Of a stretch of 64,000 bases of DNA, positions 40,382 to 49,449 are shown one piece after another; position 1 is the stretch's first letter, and every line of letters begins with the position of its first letter. The notes under the pieces were generated by a model. It was not told where the DNA came from. It made no database searches and saw only the letters and a list, made by a program, of their open reading frames with translations. The DNA comes from Paenibacillus sp. JQZ6Y-1 (GTDB lineage: Bacteria > Bacillota > Bacilli > Paenibacillales > Paenibacillaceae), in NCBI RefSeq assembly GCF_040719145.1, contig NZ_JBFDUZ010000001.1, positions 434,001-498,000 on the forward strand, given 5' to 3'. The position numbers and the translations under genes were made by a program.

Positions 40382-40989
40382 CTGAACTAAAAGTAGCTTG
40401 GGCCACCTATGAAGCTGCAAAATTCGCCTGCGAGAACTTTCACTACAGCCGCAGCCTGCCTGCTGGTAAATCAGTGAAGATTGGTGCCTGGGAGGACGGG
40501 CAGTTCATCGGCGTTGTAATCTTCAGCCGTGGCGCAAATAACCGCATAGGCTCACCGTATGGGCTGACACAGAAGGAATGCTGTGAGCTAACCCGTGTTG
40601 CCCTGACAAAGCATCATTCATTTGTATCTGAAATTCTGGCAAAGGCGATTCGTTTCCTTAAAGAGCAGTCACCGAACGTGCAGTTGATCGTCAGTTATTC
40701 CGATCTGGAACAGGATCATCATGGCGGCATCTATCAAGCGACGAACTGGATATATGAAGGTAAGACAGACGGGGAACGTTATTTCATCTTGCATGGGAAG
40801 AGAATACATCCTAAAACCATTCACTCCAGGTATGGAACGGGCAGCCAACGTCTGGAATGGCTCCGTGAACATGTTGATCCGGGTGCTGAAGCCTATCAAA
40901 CGAATGGAAAGCATAAGTACCTGATGCCACTTAATAAGAAAATGCGGCGGCATATACTGCCATTGAGTAAACCCTATCCGAAAAAATAA
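40378..40989 (+). CDS. Mom-like DNA-modification protein
   Basis: Phage Mu Mom modifies adenines (carbamoylmethylation) and protects DNA from restriction. The 203-residue protein has the GNAT-like Mom pattern: FHYSRSLPAGKSVKIGAWED, then GVVIFSRGANN, ECCELTRVALTKHHSF and IVSYSDLEQDHHGGIYQATN. TTG start overlapping the ParB-like gene. Placed just before the packaging genes, it would mark DNA before it enters new virions. Assignment rests on remembered family patterns, so a profile search is advisable. Confidence 0.78.
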   Translation: MTELKVAWATYEAAKFACENFHYSRSLPAGKSVKIGAWEDGQFIGVVIFSRGANNRIGSPYGLTQKECCELTRVALTKHHSFVSEILAKAIRFLKEQSPNVQLIVSYSDLEQDHHGGIYQATNWIYEGKTDGERYFILHGKRIHPKTIHSRYGTGSQRLEWLREHVDPGAEAYQTNGKHKYLMPLNKKMRRHILPLSKPYPKK

Positions 40990-41017
40990 AAGGGGAACGC
41001 GCTAACGTCCCCCTTTT
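40988..41017 (+). terminator. terminator after the Mom-like gene
   Basis: AAAAGGGG / CCCCTTTT has an inner ACG / CGT pairing. Confidence 0.6.
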
Positions 41018-41038
41018 CGGCCAGGGTATCCCCCGGCA

Positions 41039-41083
41039 GAGACAGTGGAAGTCCGTGGCCACGGTAGTATAAGCCACTGTCTC
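41039..41083. repeat. nested inverted repeats before the small terminase, possible pac/cos region
   Basis: GAGACAGTGG (41039-41048) pairs with CCACTGTCTC (41074-41083) and encloses the palindrome CCGTGGCCACGG (41053-41064). Phage packaging start sites often lie beside the terminase genes, but no sequence rule proves it here. Confidence 0.45.
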
Positions 41084-41118
41084 GGATTCCATCATAAGGG
41101 AAAGCCGAGGGGTACGCA

Positions 41119-41337
41119 ATGGGAACAGCAAACGAACAATTCAATCTACCAGAACATATTATAGAAGCGGCTGAGGCACACAGTGAAGCCCTGACGCAAT
41201 ATCAGAAGATTATACGGGCAGGAATTGCCCAGTGGGTTAAAGATCTGCAAGCAGGCAAAATCAAGATGGATACCGTTCAGGATTTGGAACGATTGATTGA
41301 GCTGGACATCAAAATACGGAAGGATGAGCTGATATGA
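41119..41337 (+). CDS. small phage protein upstream of terminase
   Basis: The 72-residue helical protein (YQKIIRAGIAQWVKDLQAGK, then DLERLIELDIKIRKDELI) precedes the small terminase. GAGGGG precedes the ATG. Similar short helical proteins are common at this position in PBSX-like phages; role unknown. Confidence 0.6.
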   Translation: MGTANEQFNLPEHIIEAAEAHSEALTQYQKIIRAGIAQWVKDLQAGKIKMDTVQDLERLIELDIKIRKDELI

Positions 41338-41376
41338 GCCCATCCTTTTCTTATTCTTGGGGGTGGTGATAGTGTA

Positions 41377-42228
41377 GTGGCAAGAGAGCGACGGCCTGAA
41401 CGCGACCAGGCAAAACAGATGTGGCTGGATAGCGGCGGGCAAATGAAATTAAAGGACATTGCTGCTGCTCTTTCTATCAGTGAACAGCAGGTGCGGAAAT
41501 GGAAATCCCAAGACCGCTGGCAGGATGCTTTGAATGGTAACGTCAATGGTAACGTTCCGGCTGAAAGCAAAGGTAACGCTGGGGCTCCGAAAGGTAACAG
41601 AAATGCAGCAGGCAATAAGGGCGGCGCACCACCAGGCAATAAGAATGCAGCCGGTAATCCGGGCGGCGGCGCGCCATTTCGTAATAAGAATGCTCTGATT
41701 CATGGGATTTATGAAACAGTCTTCCTGGATGCTCTAGATGAGGATGAACAGCAGATGCTCGCGAACATCAACCCTGATCCGCGGGTACAGGCAGAAGAAC
41801 AGTTGGCGATGCTTACTATTCAGGAACGCCGTCATTTAAAACGTATTAAGCAGTTGGAAGCCGGGCTGACTGATCATGAGCGGAAGATCAAGCAGGAACT
41901 GATGAGTCGGACGGACAAGGTTCAGCATTCCAACCCCAAAACTGGGAAGGTGATTACAGTACCTGTCACGACTGAAGGCATGAAGGTGACGGAGATCACC
42001 ACAGTGGAGCTGCCGAAGTTGGATAAGATTCTCAAGCAAGAAGATGCACTGACCAAAGTCCGAGATAAGAAGATACGGTTGATTAATCAAATCGCTAATA
42101 TGGATTTGGAGCAGGAAAAGATACAGCTTGCACGCGAACGGATGGAGCTAGAACGATACAAGGTGCTGGGCAGGGGAGAGGTAGAAGATGAATTGGAAGA
42201 TGACGATGGGGATGATTTAGGATGGTAA
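41377..42228 (+). CDS. terminase small subunit
   Basis: The small terminase recognises phage DNA for packaging. The N-terminus has an HTH (LKDIAAALSISEQQVRKWKSQDRW) followed by the Gly/Asn-rich repeat linker typical of PBSX XtmA (KGNRNAAGNKGGAPPGNKNA). A long coiled-coil segment and an acidic end (ELEDDDGDD) follow. GTG start at 41377 with GGGGGTGGTGAT upstream. It overlaps the large subunit gene by 7 bases. Confidence 0.9.
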   Translation: MARERRPERDQAKQMWLDSGGQMKLKDIAAALSISEQQVRKWKSQDRWQDALNGNVNGNVPAESKGNAGAPKGNRNAAGNKGGAPPGNKNAAGNPGGGAPFRNKNALIHGIYETVFLDALDEDEQQMLANINPDPRVQAEEQLAMLTIQERRHLKRIKQLEAGLTDHERKIKQELMSRTDKVQHSNPKTGKVITVPVTTEGMKVTEITTVELPKLDKILKQEDALTKVRDKKIRLINQIANMDLEQEKIQLARERMELERYKVLGRGEVEDELEDDDGDDLGW

Positions 42229-43913
42229 TCGCACTTGCCAAGGAGCATCAGCGGCGGATTAAGCGGAAGTTGCAAACACGTCCAGACAAGCTGGCAGAAC
42301 TGAAAGGTATCCTGTTTGATTTTGAGTTATTCTGCTTTCGTATGCTCAAGATCAAAAACAAACAAGGTAAGGTTGTTCCGCTTGAATTGAACGATGCGCA
42401 GCGCCGCTATGCTAAACGAGTTTTCCATGATATAGCCTCAGGTAAACCAGTACGCATTATCATCTTGAAAGCTCGGCAGATGGGATTCTCGACGGTTACA
42501 GAAGCAATCATTTATTACTTCTCATCCTTACAGGAAGCCAAGAATGCTTTTATTGTCGCTCAGTCGTCAGATGCATCCAGCAACTTGTATGATATGTTCC
42601 AGTTCTACTATGAACGTGTACCGACCATGATCCAACCAATGAGCCGTAAGAACAATGCCAGAAAGCTGACCTTTGAAAATCCTGCGATCCGCACGGTAGA
42701 CCGCCGGAAGAATCCCGGGCTGAAATCAAAGATCACTGTGCAAACGGCGGAAAGCCGGGTACTTGCCCGGTCAGACACTATTCATTACCTTCATGCATCA
42801 GAAGTGGCATTCTGGCCAGCCAAGAAAAAGAAGCGGCATCTGCTGTCGCTTTTGGCTGCTTTATCTAAAGAATCAGGTAGCATCGGGATTATTGAATCCA
42901 CAGCAAACGGTATGGAAGAGTTCAAGCAGCTATGGGATGCAGCAGTGAGAGGGGAGAATGACTTTATCCCTCTCTTTTTCGCATGGTTTGAAATGCCGGA
43001 CTACCGCAAATCGGTACCGCCTGGCTTCGAACTGACGGATGAAGAGCAAGAACTGAAGGACAAATATAATCTGGATGATGAGCAGCTGCAGTGGCGCCGG
43101 TACACGATTCGGAATGACTGCGGTGGGGATGCCCGGCAGTTTGATCAGGAATATCCTTCTGAGCCAGACGTTGCCTTCTTGCTGTCTGGAGAATCGATCT
43201 TCGATAACAAATTCATCAAGCGTCTGCGGGATGCGATCCGCGTAATCGGCAGCCGCTTTGAAATTGATTTTGTCAAAAACAAGATCGTTCCTTCACACGT
43301 TGGGGAGCTTACCATCTATCAGCAACCGGAGCCCAGCAAGCGGTATATCTTGGCGGCTGATACAGCGAAGGGTACCGAGGATGGTGACTATGATGCTGCG
43401 TATGTCATAGAAGAGCGTACAGGAGAAATGTGCGCGGCTCTGCATGGGAAATGGGATACTGACCTATACGGCAAAAAGCTGAATACCTTGGGGCTTTATT
43501 ACAATACGGCACTGCTGGCAGTAGAGAACAATAACACTGGCGAATCTGTGCTGAATACACTATTCAATGCCTGTCATTATCCGCTACTATTCTTGCACAA
43601 GAAGGGGCGGCTGGGCTGGAACACCAACCCTGCGACACGTCCGGTTATGATGAGTGATTTCAAGGAAGCCATCCGGGATGAGTTGTACATCATTCACTGT
43701 CCGGAACTGTATGGTGAGTGTATGACACTGATCGATAATCATGGCAAGATTGAGGCTGACAGCGGCTGCCACGATGACCGAGTGCTGGCGTACTCCATTG
43801 CGTTGCAAATCCGGCAGGTATCCGGCAGATGGTTCGAATGGTACGAAGAACGGCAGCGCGAGCATCAGCAAGCTGCGGTACAACACGACACAGGAGAAAC
43901 GGGGTGGTTATAG
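42222..43913 (+). CDS. terminase large subunit
   Basis: The packaging motor. The ATPase domain has a deviant Walker A (ILKARQMGFSTVTEA, about residues 82-96) and Walker B in HYLHASEVAFW. The RNase H-like nuclease has its acidic residues in YILAADTAKGTEDGDYD (near 376) and CHDDRVLAY (near 520). The 563 residues are full length. Confidence 0.93.
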   Translation: MVIALAKEHQRRIKRKLQTRPDKLAELKGILFDFELFCFRMLKIKNKQGKVVPLELNDAQRRYAKRVFHDIASGKPVRIIILKARQMGFSTVTEAIIYYFSSLQEAKNAFIVAQSSDASSNLYDMFQFYYERVPTMIQPMSRKNNARKLTFENPAIRTVDRRKNPGLKSKITVQTAESRVLARSDTIHYLHASEVAFWPAKKKKRHLLSLLAALSKESGSIGIIESTANGMEEFKQLWDAAVRGENDFIPLFFAWFEMPDYRKSVPPGFELTDEEQELKDKYNLDDEQLQWRRYTIRNDCGGDARQFDQEYPSEPDVAFLLSGESIFDNKFIKRLRDAIRVIGSRFEIDFVKNKIVPSHVGELTIYQQPEPSKRYILAADTAKGTEDGDYDAAYVIEERTGEMCAALHGKWDTDLYGKKLNTLGLYYNTALLAVENNNTGESVLNTLFNACHYPLLFLHKKGRLGWNTNPATRPVMMSDFKEAIRDELYIIHCPELYGECMTLIDNHGKIEADSGCHDDRVLAYSIALQIRQVSGRWFEWYEERQREHQQAAVQHDTGETGWL

Positions 43914-45386
43914 ATGAGTGATGTGCAATGGATTGATATTAATAAGGCGGCGGTACCGTCAAGCACGCAAATTAGCGACGTTTTCGATAATCGATATGAT
44001 GTGAATGGGCTGGTGCCGTTTGAACTTGGTACCGATCCCGGATCATGTCGGCTGCTGGTCAAGAATAGCAATATTATTCCGCAATGTATTGAGGCATATC
44101 GCCGGAACATCACTGGTTACGGTGTGACATTGGAATACACAGATGGGGAGAGTGACCAGACAGCCAAGGAAGAATGGAACAAGGCAGAACGCTTTTTGGA
44201 AACCTGTAGCCTAGATCCGGGTATCGAGTCTTTGATTGGTTCGTTCATTGAGGACTTGGAAACCTACGGCATGACGAATGTGGAAGTAGCATGGGCGACC
44301 GGCAGCGAGTTCCCTACACTCTACCGGATGTCACCGAACTATATTCGGTACACTCGAGAAAACACGAAAGCGACTGTGCGACGCAAAGTAATGATCAAGT
44401 CCACGAAGCAAATTGAGGAGTTTACCCAGGAAGTATATGTCCGCAAATATGCAATGAGCCGCAGCAATGAAATCGTCTGGTTCCGACTATTCGGCACTGA
44501 AGGCGATGGAAACCAAATCATCCCGCTTCGGCTGGGTCAGGATGGTACCTATGGGGAGCCGCGCTGGTTCGGTCATGCACCGGGTATACTCGGGAGTAGA
44601 GAAGCAGAAGAACTGAATGTGAACTATTTCAGCAATGGGCGGATGTTGTCCATGCTGCTCACCGTAATCAATGGTGAACTGACCCCTGAATCTATTGAAG
44701 CTCTGAAAACGATCAAGGGCAGTTCTTCCCAATCCGGTATCCTCTACCTGAAAGCTAAAGGGCAAAAAACCGGCGGGCCAATCGATGAAAAAATCGAGAA
44801 GGTAGAAATCAAGGTAGATAAGCTGAATGACCTGCTGCAGGAAGATGCGTTATTCCTGGAATACGGTAAGGAAAAGAAAGCAGATATCTTGTCTGCCTTC
44901 CGGTTGCCGCCGATTCTGGTAGGTATGAGTTCGGATTATAACCGGGCAACTGCTGAATCTGCACTGCAGTTTGCTGAAGAGCAAATCTTCCAGCCATATC
45001 GCAAATGGATCATGGATGAAATATTTAATAAGCGAATATTCCCGGCGCTCGGTATTTTCCGGGTACAGGCGGTACTGCGTGGAGCAAAGATCGTTGATCC
45101 AGATGAACGCCGGCAACTGTTGGACTTCATTGCAGTCAATGGGATTATGTTGGTTCGTCACCTTATCCCGATCGCAGAAGATGTGCTGGGAACAACGATC
45201 GACGAAGCCAAGTACTCGGAGGAATATTTGGATACACCGATTGCTTATCTGCTGAACAAACAGCCTGAGGTGATTCCTGTAGGTACGACAGCAGCAGGGG
45301 ACACCGACGATTTGCAAAACAAAGTAGTCAGTATTGCCAAGCGCTTGTTAAAACATGGGGCTGATCAGGTAGACAACCATGTGTGA
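43914..45386 (+). CDS. portal protein (PBSX-like)
   Basis: The portal forms the dodecameric channel at the head vertex. The 490-residue protein has the PBSX-type pattern: CIEAYRRNITGYGVTLEY near residue 60, YIRYTRENTKATVRRK, and the ILVGMSSDYNRATAESALQF segment near residue 340, which is characteristic of this portal class. It lies directly between terminase and MuF. Confidence 0.9.
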   Translation: MSDVQWIDINKAAVPSSTQISDVFDNRYDVNGLVPFELGTDPGSCRLLVKNSNIIPQCIEAYRRNITGYGVTLEYTDGESDQTAKEEWNKAERFLETCSLDPGIESLIGSFIEDLETYGMTNVEVAWATGSEFPTLYRMSPNYIRYTRENTKATVRRKVMIKSTKQIEEFTQEVYVRKYAMSRSNEIVWFRLFGTEGDGNQIIPLRLGQDGTYGEPRWFGHAPGILGSREAEELNVNYFSNGRMLSMLLTVINGELTPESIEALKTIKGSSSQSGILYLKAKGQKTGGPIDEKIEKVEIKVDKLNDLLQEDALFLEYGKEKKADILSAFRLPPILVGMSSDYNRATAESALQFAEEQIFQPYRKWIMDEIFNKRIFPALGIFRVQAVLRGAKIVDPDERRQLLDFIAVNGIMLVRHLIPIAEDVLGTTIDEAKYSEEYLDTPIAYLLNKQPEVIPVGTTAAGDTDDLQNKVVSIAKRLLKHGADQVDNHV

Positions 45387-46209
45387 TACCTGCTGGTCAC
45401 TGATTGCCAAGGCGGATGATGATGAGTTTTTGGATAGTCTGGATCTTACCAATGCTGAACGAGCTGTACTAGAAGAACTTTATCTGCAAGGTGAAGATGC
45501 ATTGATTGAACTGCTGGAGCAGCAGGGCAATGAAGTGAAGGAAGCCATTGGGAATATGGCAGAAGAACATCTGGTTGATGAAGGGGAATTGTTCAAAGTA
45601 TTGCTGGCTGTAAGTGCCGGTGAACTATTTCAAGCTAAGTTTGAACAAACGATATACGATAGCTTCACGCCGCTGTTTGACCTGGCTGGTGAGACAGAAT
45701 TAACCGCCTTTGATCCAGAGAAGGTCTGGAAAAAAGAAAGTAAACGCGCATCTGCTTTTGTCCAGCAACTGAAGAATCTGGTGCCTGATATGAATGCAAC
45801 AGGTATAGATACGATGCTGCGTACATTCAAATCTGCCATTGAGACAGGTAAGACCCCGGCAGAGCGGGCACAACTGGTGAAAGAAGTCAGTGCCCAAGCA
45901 GCGAATGGCGAAGAAGGACCGTTCTCCACACAACGAGCTGTACGTATATCAAGAACTATGACGACAGCGGCTGCGAATGGCGGTAAGCAAGAAGGCTGGA
46001 TGCAGTCAGAGGTTGTTAAAAAGAAAAAATGGAGAGCAGCAGGTGGCAAGCGTACCCGTGAAGATCACCGCAAGGCTAATGGTCAGATTGTAAATGTCGA
46101 CGAACCTTTTACTGTTGGTGGGGAAAAGCTCATGCATCCAGGTGATCCAGCAGGTAGTGCAAAGCAGATTGCAAACTGCCGTTGTACCACGCAAGCTGTG
46201 CTGGAATAG
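45379..46209 (+). CDS. MuF-like head morphogenesis protein
   Basis: A minor head protein related to SPP1 gp7 and Mu gpF. The C-terminal MuF domain is clear: KKWRAAGGKRTREDHRKANG, then PFTVGGEKLMHPGDPAG and the closing ANCRCT motif. The N-terminal 140 residues are helical. The start overlaps the portal gene. Confidence 0.9.
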   Translation: MCDTCWSLIAKADDDEFLDSLDLTNAERAVLEELYLQGEDALIELLEQQGNEVKEAIGNMAEEHLVDEGELFKVLLAVSAGELFQAKFEQTIYDSFTPLFDLAGETELTAFDPEKVWKKESKRASAFVQQLKNLVPDMNATGIDTMLRTFKSAIETGKTPAERAQLVKEVSAQAANGEEGPFSTQRAVRISRTMTTAAANGGKQEGWMQSEVVKKKKWRAAGGKRTREDHRKANGQIVNVDEPFTVGGEKLMHPGDPAGSAKQIANCRCTTQAVLE

Positions 46210-46236
46210 AAAAAGACCTGAATTTGACTCAGGTCT
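46210..46236 (-). terminator. terminator for a minus-strand transcript in the head operon
   Basis: AGACCTGA / TCAGGTCT is followed on the minus strand by TTTTTC. On the plus strand the tail is poor (CTCTTG), so it mainly serves the minus-strand frame at 46246-46347. Confidence 0.6.
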
Positions 46237-46245
46237 CTTGTGTAT

Positions 46246-46347
46246 TCAGGCCAACAAGCTGCCGGCTACTCCTACAGAAAGGTTGGCAGTTGTTGTATAA
46301 AGAGAATCTCCAATAATTGAAAATTCATTTTTTACCCTAGTTTTCAT
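46246..46347 (-). CDS. small minus-strand peptide within the structural operon
   Basis: A 33-residue frame (MKTRVKNEFSIIGDSLYTTT, then ANLSVGVAGSLLA) has a strong AAAGGGGG site 8 bases before the ATG at 46347 and a terminator just after its stop. It is antisense to a gap of about 310 bases between MuF and the protease gene. The frame extends upstream to 46557, with a possible membrane helix, but without any ribosome site. It may be a moron or small regulatory peptide. Confidence 0.4.
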   Translation of the reverse strand: MKTRVKNEFSIIGDSLYTTTANLSVGVAGSLLA

Positions 46348-46532
46348 AGGCAACGCCCCCTTTGAATATACGGTTTTTTTGTATGCTTTTTTATTGGCAA
46401 TATAAGTTGCAATTGCTGAAATAGCATAACCGCCAACCATAGGAAGGAGAGCAACAGGTGACCCCAGCAAAGCTGACCTCAATACACAATAAAGTAAGTA
46501 TACCAAAATGATGAGAGGAGGTGAATAAAAAT

Positions 46533-47756
46533 ATGGGCTATAAGTTGAAAGACGCAAAGATTACGCACATTTCGCTGGTTGATAAAGGGGCAAATGGTGT
46601 ACCTTTTGCGATCATTAAGGAAGCAGGGAAAGTGCCTATTCAGAAAGAAATCCGCATTGCCAAAACGGACGAGGATAAACAAGTTGTGCTTGGCGTGGTA
46701 TATCAGCCGGACACATCGGATGCTCATGACGATCAAATGACTGCTGACGAGATCGAGAAGGCAGCCCATCTGTTCATGCAGGATCAGCACACCTACAACA
46801 TTGATAAGCAACATGATTTAGATGCGGATAAAGGATATGTAGTGGAATCCTATATTGCCCCATGTGAAATGACGATCGGCGATCAGGTTATTGCTAAAGG
46901 CTCTTGGGTGGCCGGAGTCAAAGTGACTGACGCGGATACTTGGGATGCGATCAAGAAGGGTGATATCACTGGCTTTTCCATGTGGGGTATTGGTAAGCGG
47001 GAAGAAATTGAGTTTCAGGAAGAGCCTGTTTCAAAAGGTTTGCTCAGCCGGATTGCTAAAGCACTCGGTATTATCGAAAAAGGCGATGTTGCTGACAAAT
47101 ACAATAGGAATCGAAAGGAGCGAGAATTCTGGGCTGCACAAGATGCCCTGAACTCGGTCCTTTTTCGTTGGAGTAGTTGGGAAGGCGGCATGGAAGACGA
47201 TCCTACTGTTATCCGGGAAGCATTGCAAGACTTCGTTGATATTGCTCAGAGCGTTTTGGTCCAAGACGATATTGTAAAAGCAATCGGGAAACCACCTAAA
47301 GAAATTGCCAAGGCAGGGAAGAAAATTTCCACCGGTAATATGCAGCATATTGATGATGCGCTTGCTGCACTGACAGAACTTAAAAATAAAACAGTACCTG
47401 CAGATGATGAGCAGGGCAAGGAGGAAGACGATTTGAAACCAGAAGATATTGCAAAGGCAGTAGCGGCTGCTATGGAACCTATCGCTAAGCAGGTAGGTGA
47501 CCTGGCTGCGCAAGTAACAGAACTGAAAAAAGAAGAAGGCACTGATCAAAGCGATCCGCAAGAAGAAGGCGCTACGCCAGAACAAACTGCGCTCACTGAA
47601 GCTATTGCCAAAGCTATGAATCCATTGACGGAGCAAATGCAAAGCCTGGCCGATGAAGTGCAACTGATGAAGAATGCCCGCGGCGGTTCAAGCCAGGGCG
47701 GAGAAAGTGACGAACAGATTCAAAAATCCAAAAGCACACTTGGCCGATTCGCTTAA
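46533..47756 (+). CDS. prohead protease with scaffold domain (XkdF-like)
   Basis: The N-terminal 170 residues match the XkdF putative protease family: AKITHISLVDKGANGVPFAI, then DTSDAHDDQMTADEIEKAAH, DKQHD and SWVAGVKVTDADTW. Here His/Ser residues would form the active site. The C-terminal half is coiled-coil and acidic, as in scaffolding domains that are digested during head maturation. The ATG at 46533 has AGGAGGTG 10 bases upstream and is preferred over the GTG at 46521. Confidence 0.88.
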   Translation: MGYKLKDAKITHISLVDKGANGVPFAIIKEAGKVPIQKEIRIAKTDEDKQVVLGVVYQPDTSDAHDDQMTADEIEKAAHLFMQDQHTYNIDKQHDLDADKGYVVESYIAPCEMTIGDQVIAKGSWVAGVKVTDADTWDAIKKGDITGFSMWGIGKREEIEFQEEPVSKGLLSRIAKALGIIEKGDVADKYNRNRKEREFWAAQDALNSVLFRWSSWEGGMEDDPTVIREALQDFVDIAQSVLVQDDIVKAIGKPPKEIAKAGKKISTGNMQHIDDALAALTELKNKTVPADDEQGKEEDDLKPEDIAKAVAAAMEPIAKQVGDLAAQVTELKKEEGTDQSDPQEEGATPEQTALTEAIAKAMNPLTEQMQSLADEVQLMKNARGGSSQGGESDEQIQKSKSTLGRFA

Positions 47757-47787
47757 TCTGGCCATATAACAAGGGGGATAATATTCA

Positions 47788-48735
47788 ATGAGAAATAATG
47801 GCAGTATTGTAGCAGACAACATTCGTAAGTCAACTATTACTACGGCATCTGACCCAACAGCGCTTAACTACCGAGAGGTAGATGAATTTCTGCAAATGGC
47901 ATATGAATCTACTGAATTTCTGAAAGGGATTCGCACAGTAACCCGCCGTTCTACTAGCGGCACAATTGACAAAATTGGTGTGACTGGTCGTAACTTGCGA
48001 AGCAAAAAAGAGAACGTGCCAGTTTCAAACGGTGCAGAACCGAAAATGAGCAGCGTGCCTTACTCCACAGAGCCAATCATCTTGCCATGGGATATTACTG
48101 AAGAACAAATCCGTCAAGAACAGCGGGTTCGCGGTCAAGACTATGAAGATATCATTATGCAAGGTATGACCCGGAATTTCGGGGAGAATATGCAGGATTT
48201 GGGCTTTAACGGAGACAAGAGTACTCCAAACACTGATCCAGACTATGACTTCCTGAAAATCAATGATGGTTGGTTGAAAAAAGCACGTATCACAGGTAAT
48301 TACATCGATTGGAGTACGCTGCCAGACGCGGAAAAAATGGGAGTTCTGTTCAACTTGGAGCGTGCTATCCCTACAAGACTTCGTGCCAGCGGTATTTTTA
48401 AGTACTTCATGCATCCCAATACGTATTCTCAACGTTTGGAGTATCTTGCCAAGATGGATACGAGTGCTTCAGTGCAAATTCAAATCATGGGTGCTCAAAA
48501 CAAAATCAACAGCTATGAAGTGGAAGAAGTTCCACACATGCCAGAAGGAACAATCCTTTTTACGTACAAACCGAACTTCTTGTTGGTGAATACGTATGAC
48601 ATTATCATTCGTAAAACGACTGAAGGCAAAGAAGCTGTATGGGGAGACAAACGCTTCTATGCTATTCACACAGACATGGATTCCATTTTTGAAGAACCAG
48701 CCGCTGTGGCAATGGTAGAAGGGGTGAAATTCTGA
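47788..48735 (+). CDS. major capsid protein (XkdG-like)
   Basis: The 315-residue protein follows the protease/scaffold gene, as expected. It has the N-terminal arm (VDEFLQMAYESTEFLKGIRT) and beta-rich core (TEPIILPWDITEEQIRQEQR) of PBSX-type HK97-fold capsid proteins. AAGGGGGATA precedes the ATG. High expression is expected. Confidence 0.88.
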   Translation: MRNNGSIVADNIRKSTITTASDPTALNYREVDEFLQMAYESTEFLKGIRTVTRRSTSGTIDKIGVTGRNLRSKKENVPVSNGAEPKMSSVPYSTEPIILPWDITEEQIRQEQRVRGQDYEDIIMQGMTRNFGENMQDLGFNGDKSTPNTDPDYDFLKINDGWLKKARITGNYIDWSTLPDAEKMGVLFNLERAIPTRLRASGIFKYFMHPNTYSQRLEYLAKMDTSASVQIQIMGAQNKINSYEVEEVPHMPEGTILFTYKPNFLLVNTYDIIIRKTTEGKEAVWGDKRFYAIHTDMDSIFEEPAAVAMVEGVKF

Positions 48736-49088
48736 TGTATAAAGTAATGTTCACTGGTCAAAATGCATCTTTGCATAAGTACGGCGTGCGATTTGAAGCT
48801 GGAAAGATTCAACTGATCGAAGACACTGATCTGGCAGAAAAGCTGAAAGAAGAAAAAAATTTTAAAGTAGAGCCGGTTGTAGGGACATCCCCTGCGCCGG
48901 TTCTTGAAGTTGATAAGCAGCCGACTCTGACTGCACTGAAAGAAAAAGCCAAAGAAGCAAAAATCTCAGGCTACAGCACAATGGATAAAGAGCAGTTGAT
49001 TGAAGCACTGGCTGTTCTCGAGTCTGACAACAAAGAGCCGGCTGCACTGCAAGCCAATGACCCTTATGCTGACGCCCCAACAGTTTAG
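48735..49088 (+). CDS. YqbF-like head protein with HeH/LEM motif
   Basis: The 117-residue protein starts with a short beta-rich domain (MYKVMFTGQNASLHKYGVRF). It has a C-terminal HeH/LEM-like helix pair (LTALKEKAKEAKISGYSTMDKEQLIEAL in two segments) as in skin-element YqbF. It overlaps the capsid gene by one base. Confidence 0.75.
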   Translation: MYKVMFTGQNASLHKYGVRFEAGKIQLIEDTDLAEKLKEEKNFKVEPVVGTSPAPVLEVDKQPTLTALKEKAKEAKISGYSTMDKEQLIEALAVLESDNKEPAALQANDPYADAPTV

Positions 49089-49449
49089 AGCACGTAGCCG
49101 GGTTATGCCGGTGCAGGAAGCTACTGACGAGCTGCTGGAGCAATATATTGATGATGCACAAATTCGCATTGAATTGTACCTGCCTATGCTGTTCCCAGAG
49201 CTGCCAGATAAGACGATTACACTTGCTTGGGTAAAGCTTGCAGAATCTTTGGCACTTCAGGATAGTGACGAATATTTGACAGCCGTTGCCCGTAATTACG
49301 CATCTGAATCAGATGGGGCTTGGACGTATACCCGGCAAGCAGTGGCCGGAAAGACCACCGGTAATATGGATGTAGACAACATCCTTTATCTGTGGGTTCA
49401 GCAGCAGAAGGGAGACGGCGACGGCAATGTGACGGTGATGTTGCTGTGA
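49057..49449 (+). CDS. head-tail connector protein (YqbG-like)
   Basis: The 130-residue helical protein (TDELLEQYIDDAQIRIELYL, then TITLAWVKLAESLALQDSDE) matches the adaptor that binds below the portal. It overlaps the YqbF-like gene and has no clear ribosome site, so start choice is uncertain: ATG at 49057 or 49066. Translational coupling is likely. Confidence 0.78.
   Translation: MTLMLTPQQFRARSRVMPVQEATDELLEQYIDDAQIRIELYLPMLFPELPDKTITLAWVKLAESLALQDSDEYLTAVARNYASESDGAWTYTRQAVAGKTTGNMDVDNILYLWVQQQKGDGDGNVTVMLL

Noticed and set aside
41560..41690. GGTAAC/GGCAAT-type repeats in the small terminase considered as DNA-level repeats
   Set aside because: They reflect the Gly-Asn repeat linker common in PBSX-type small terminases. 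Codons vary as expected for protein-level selection.
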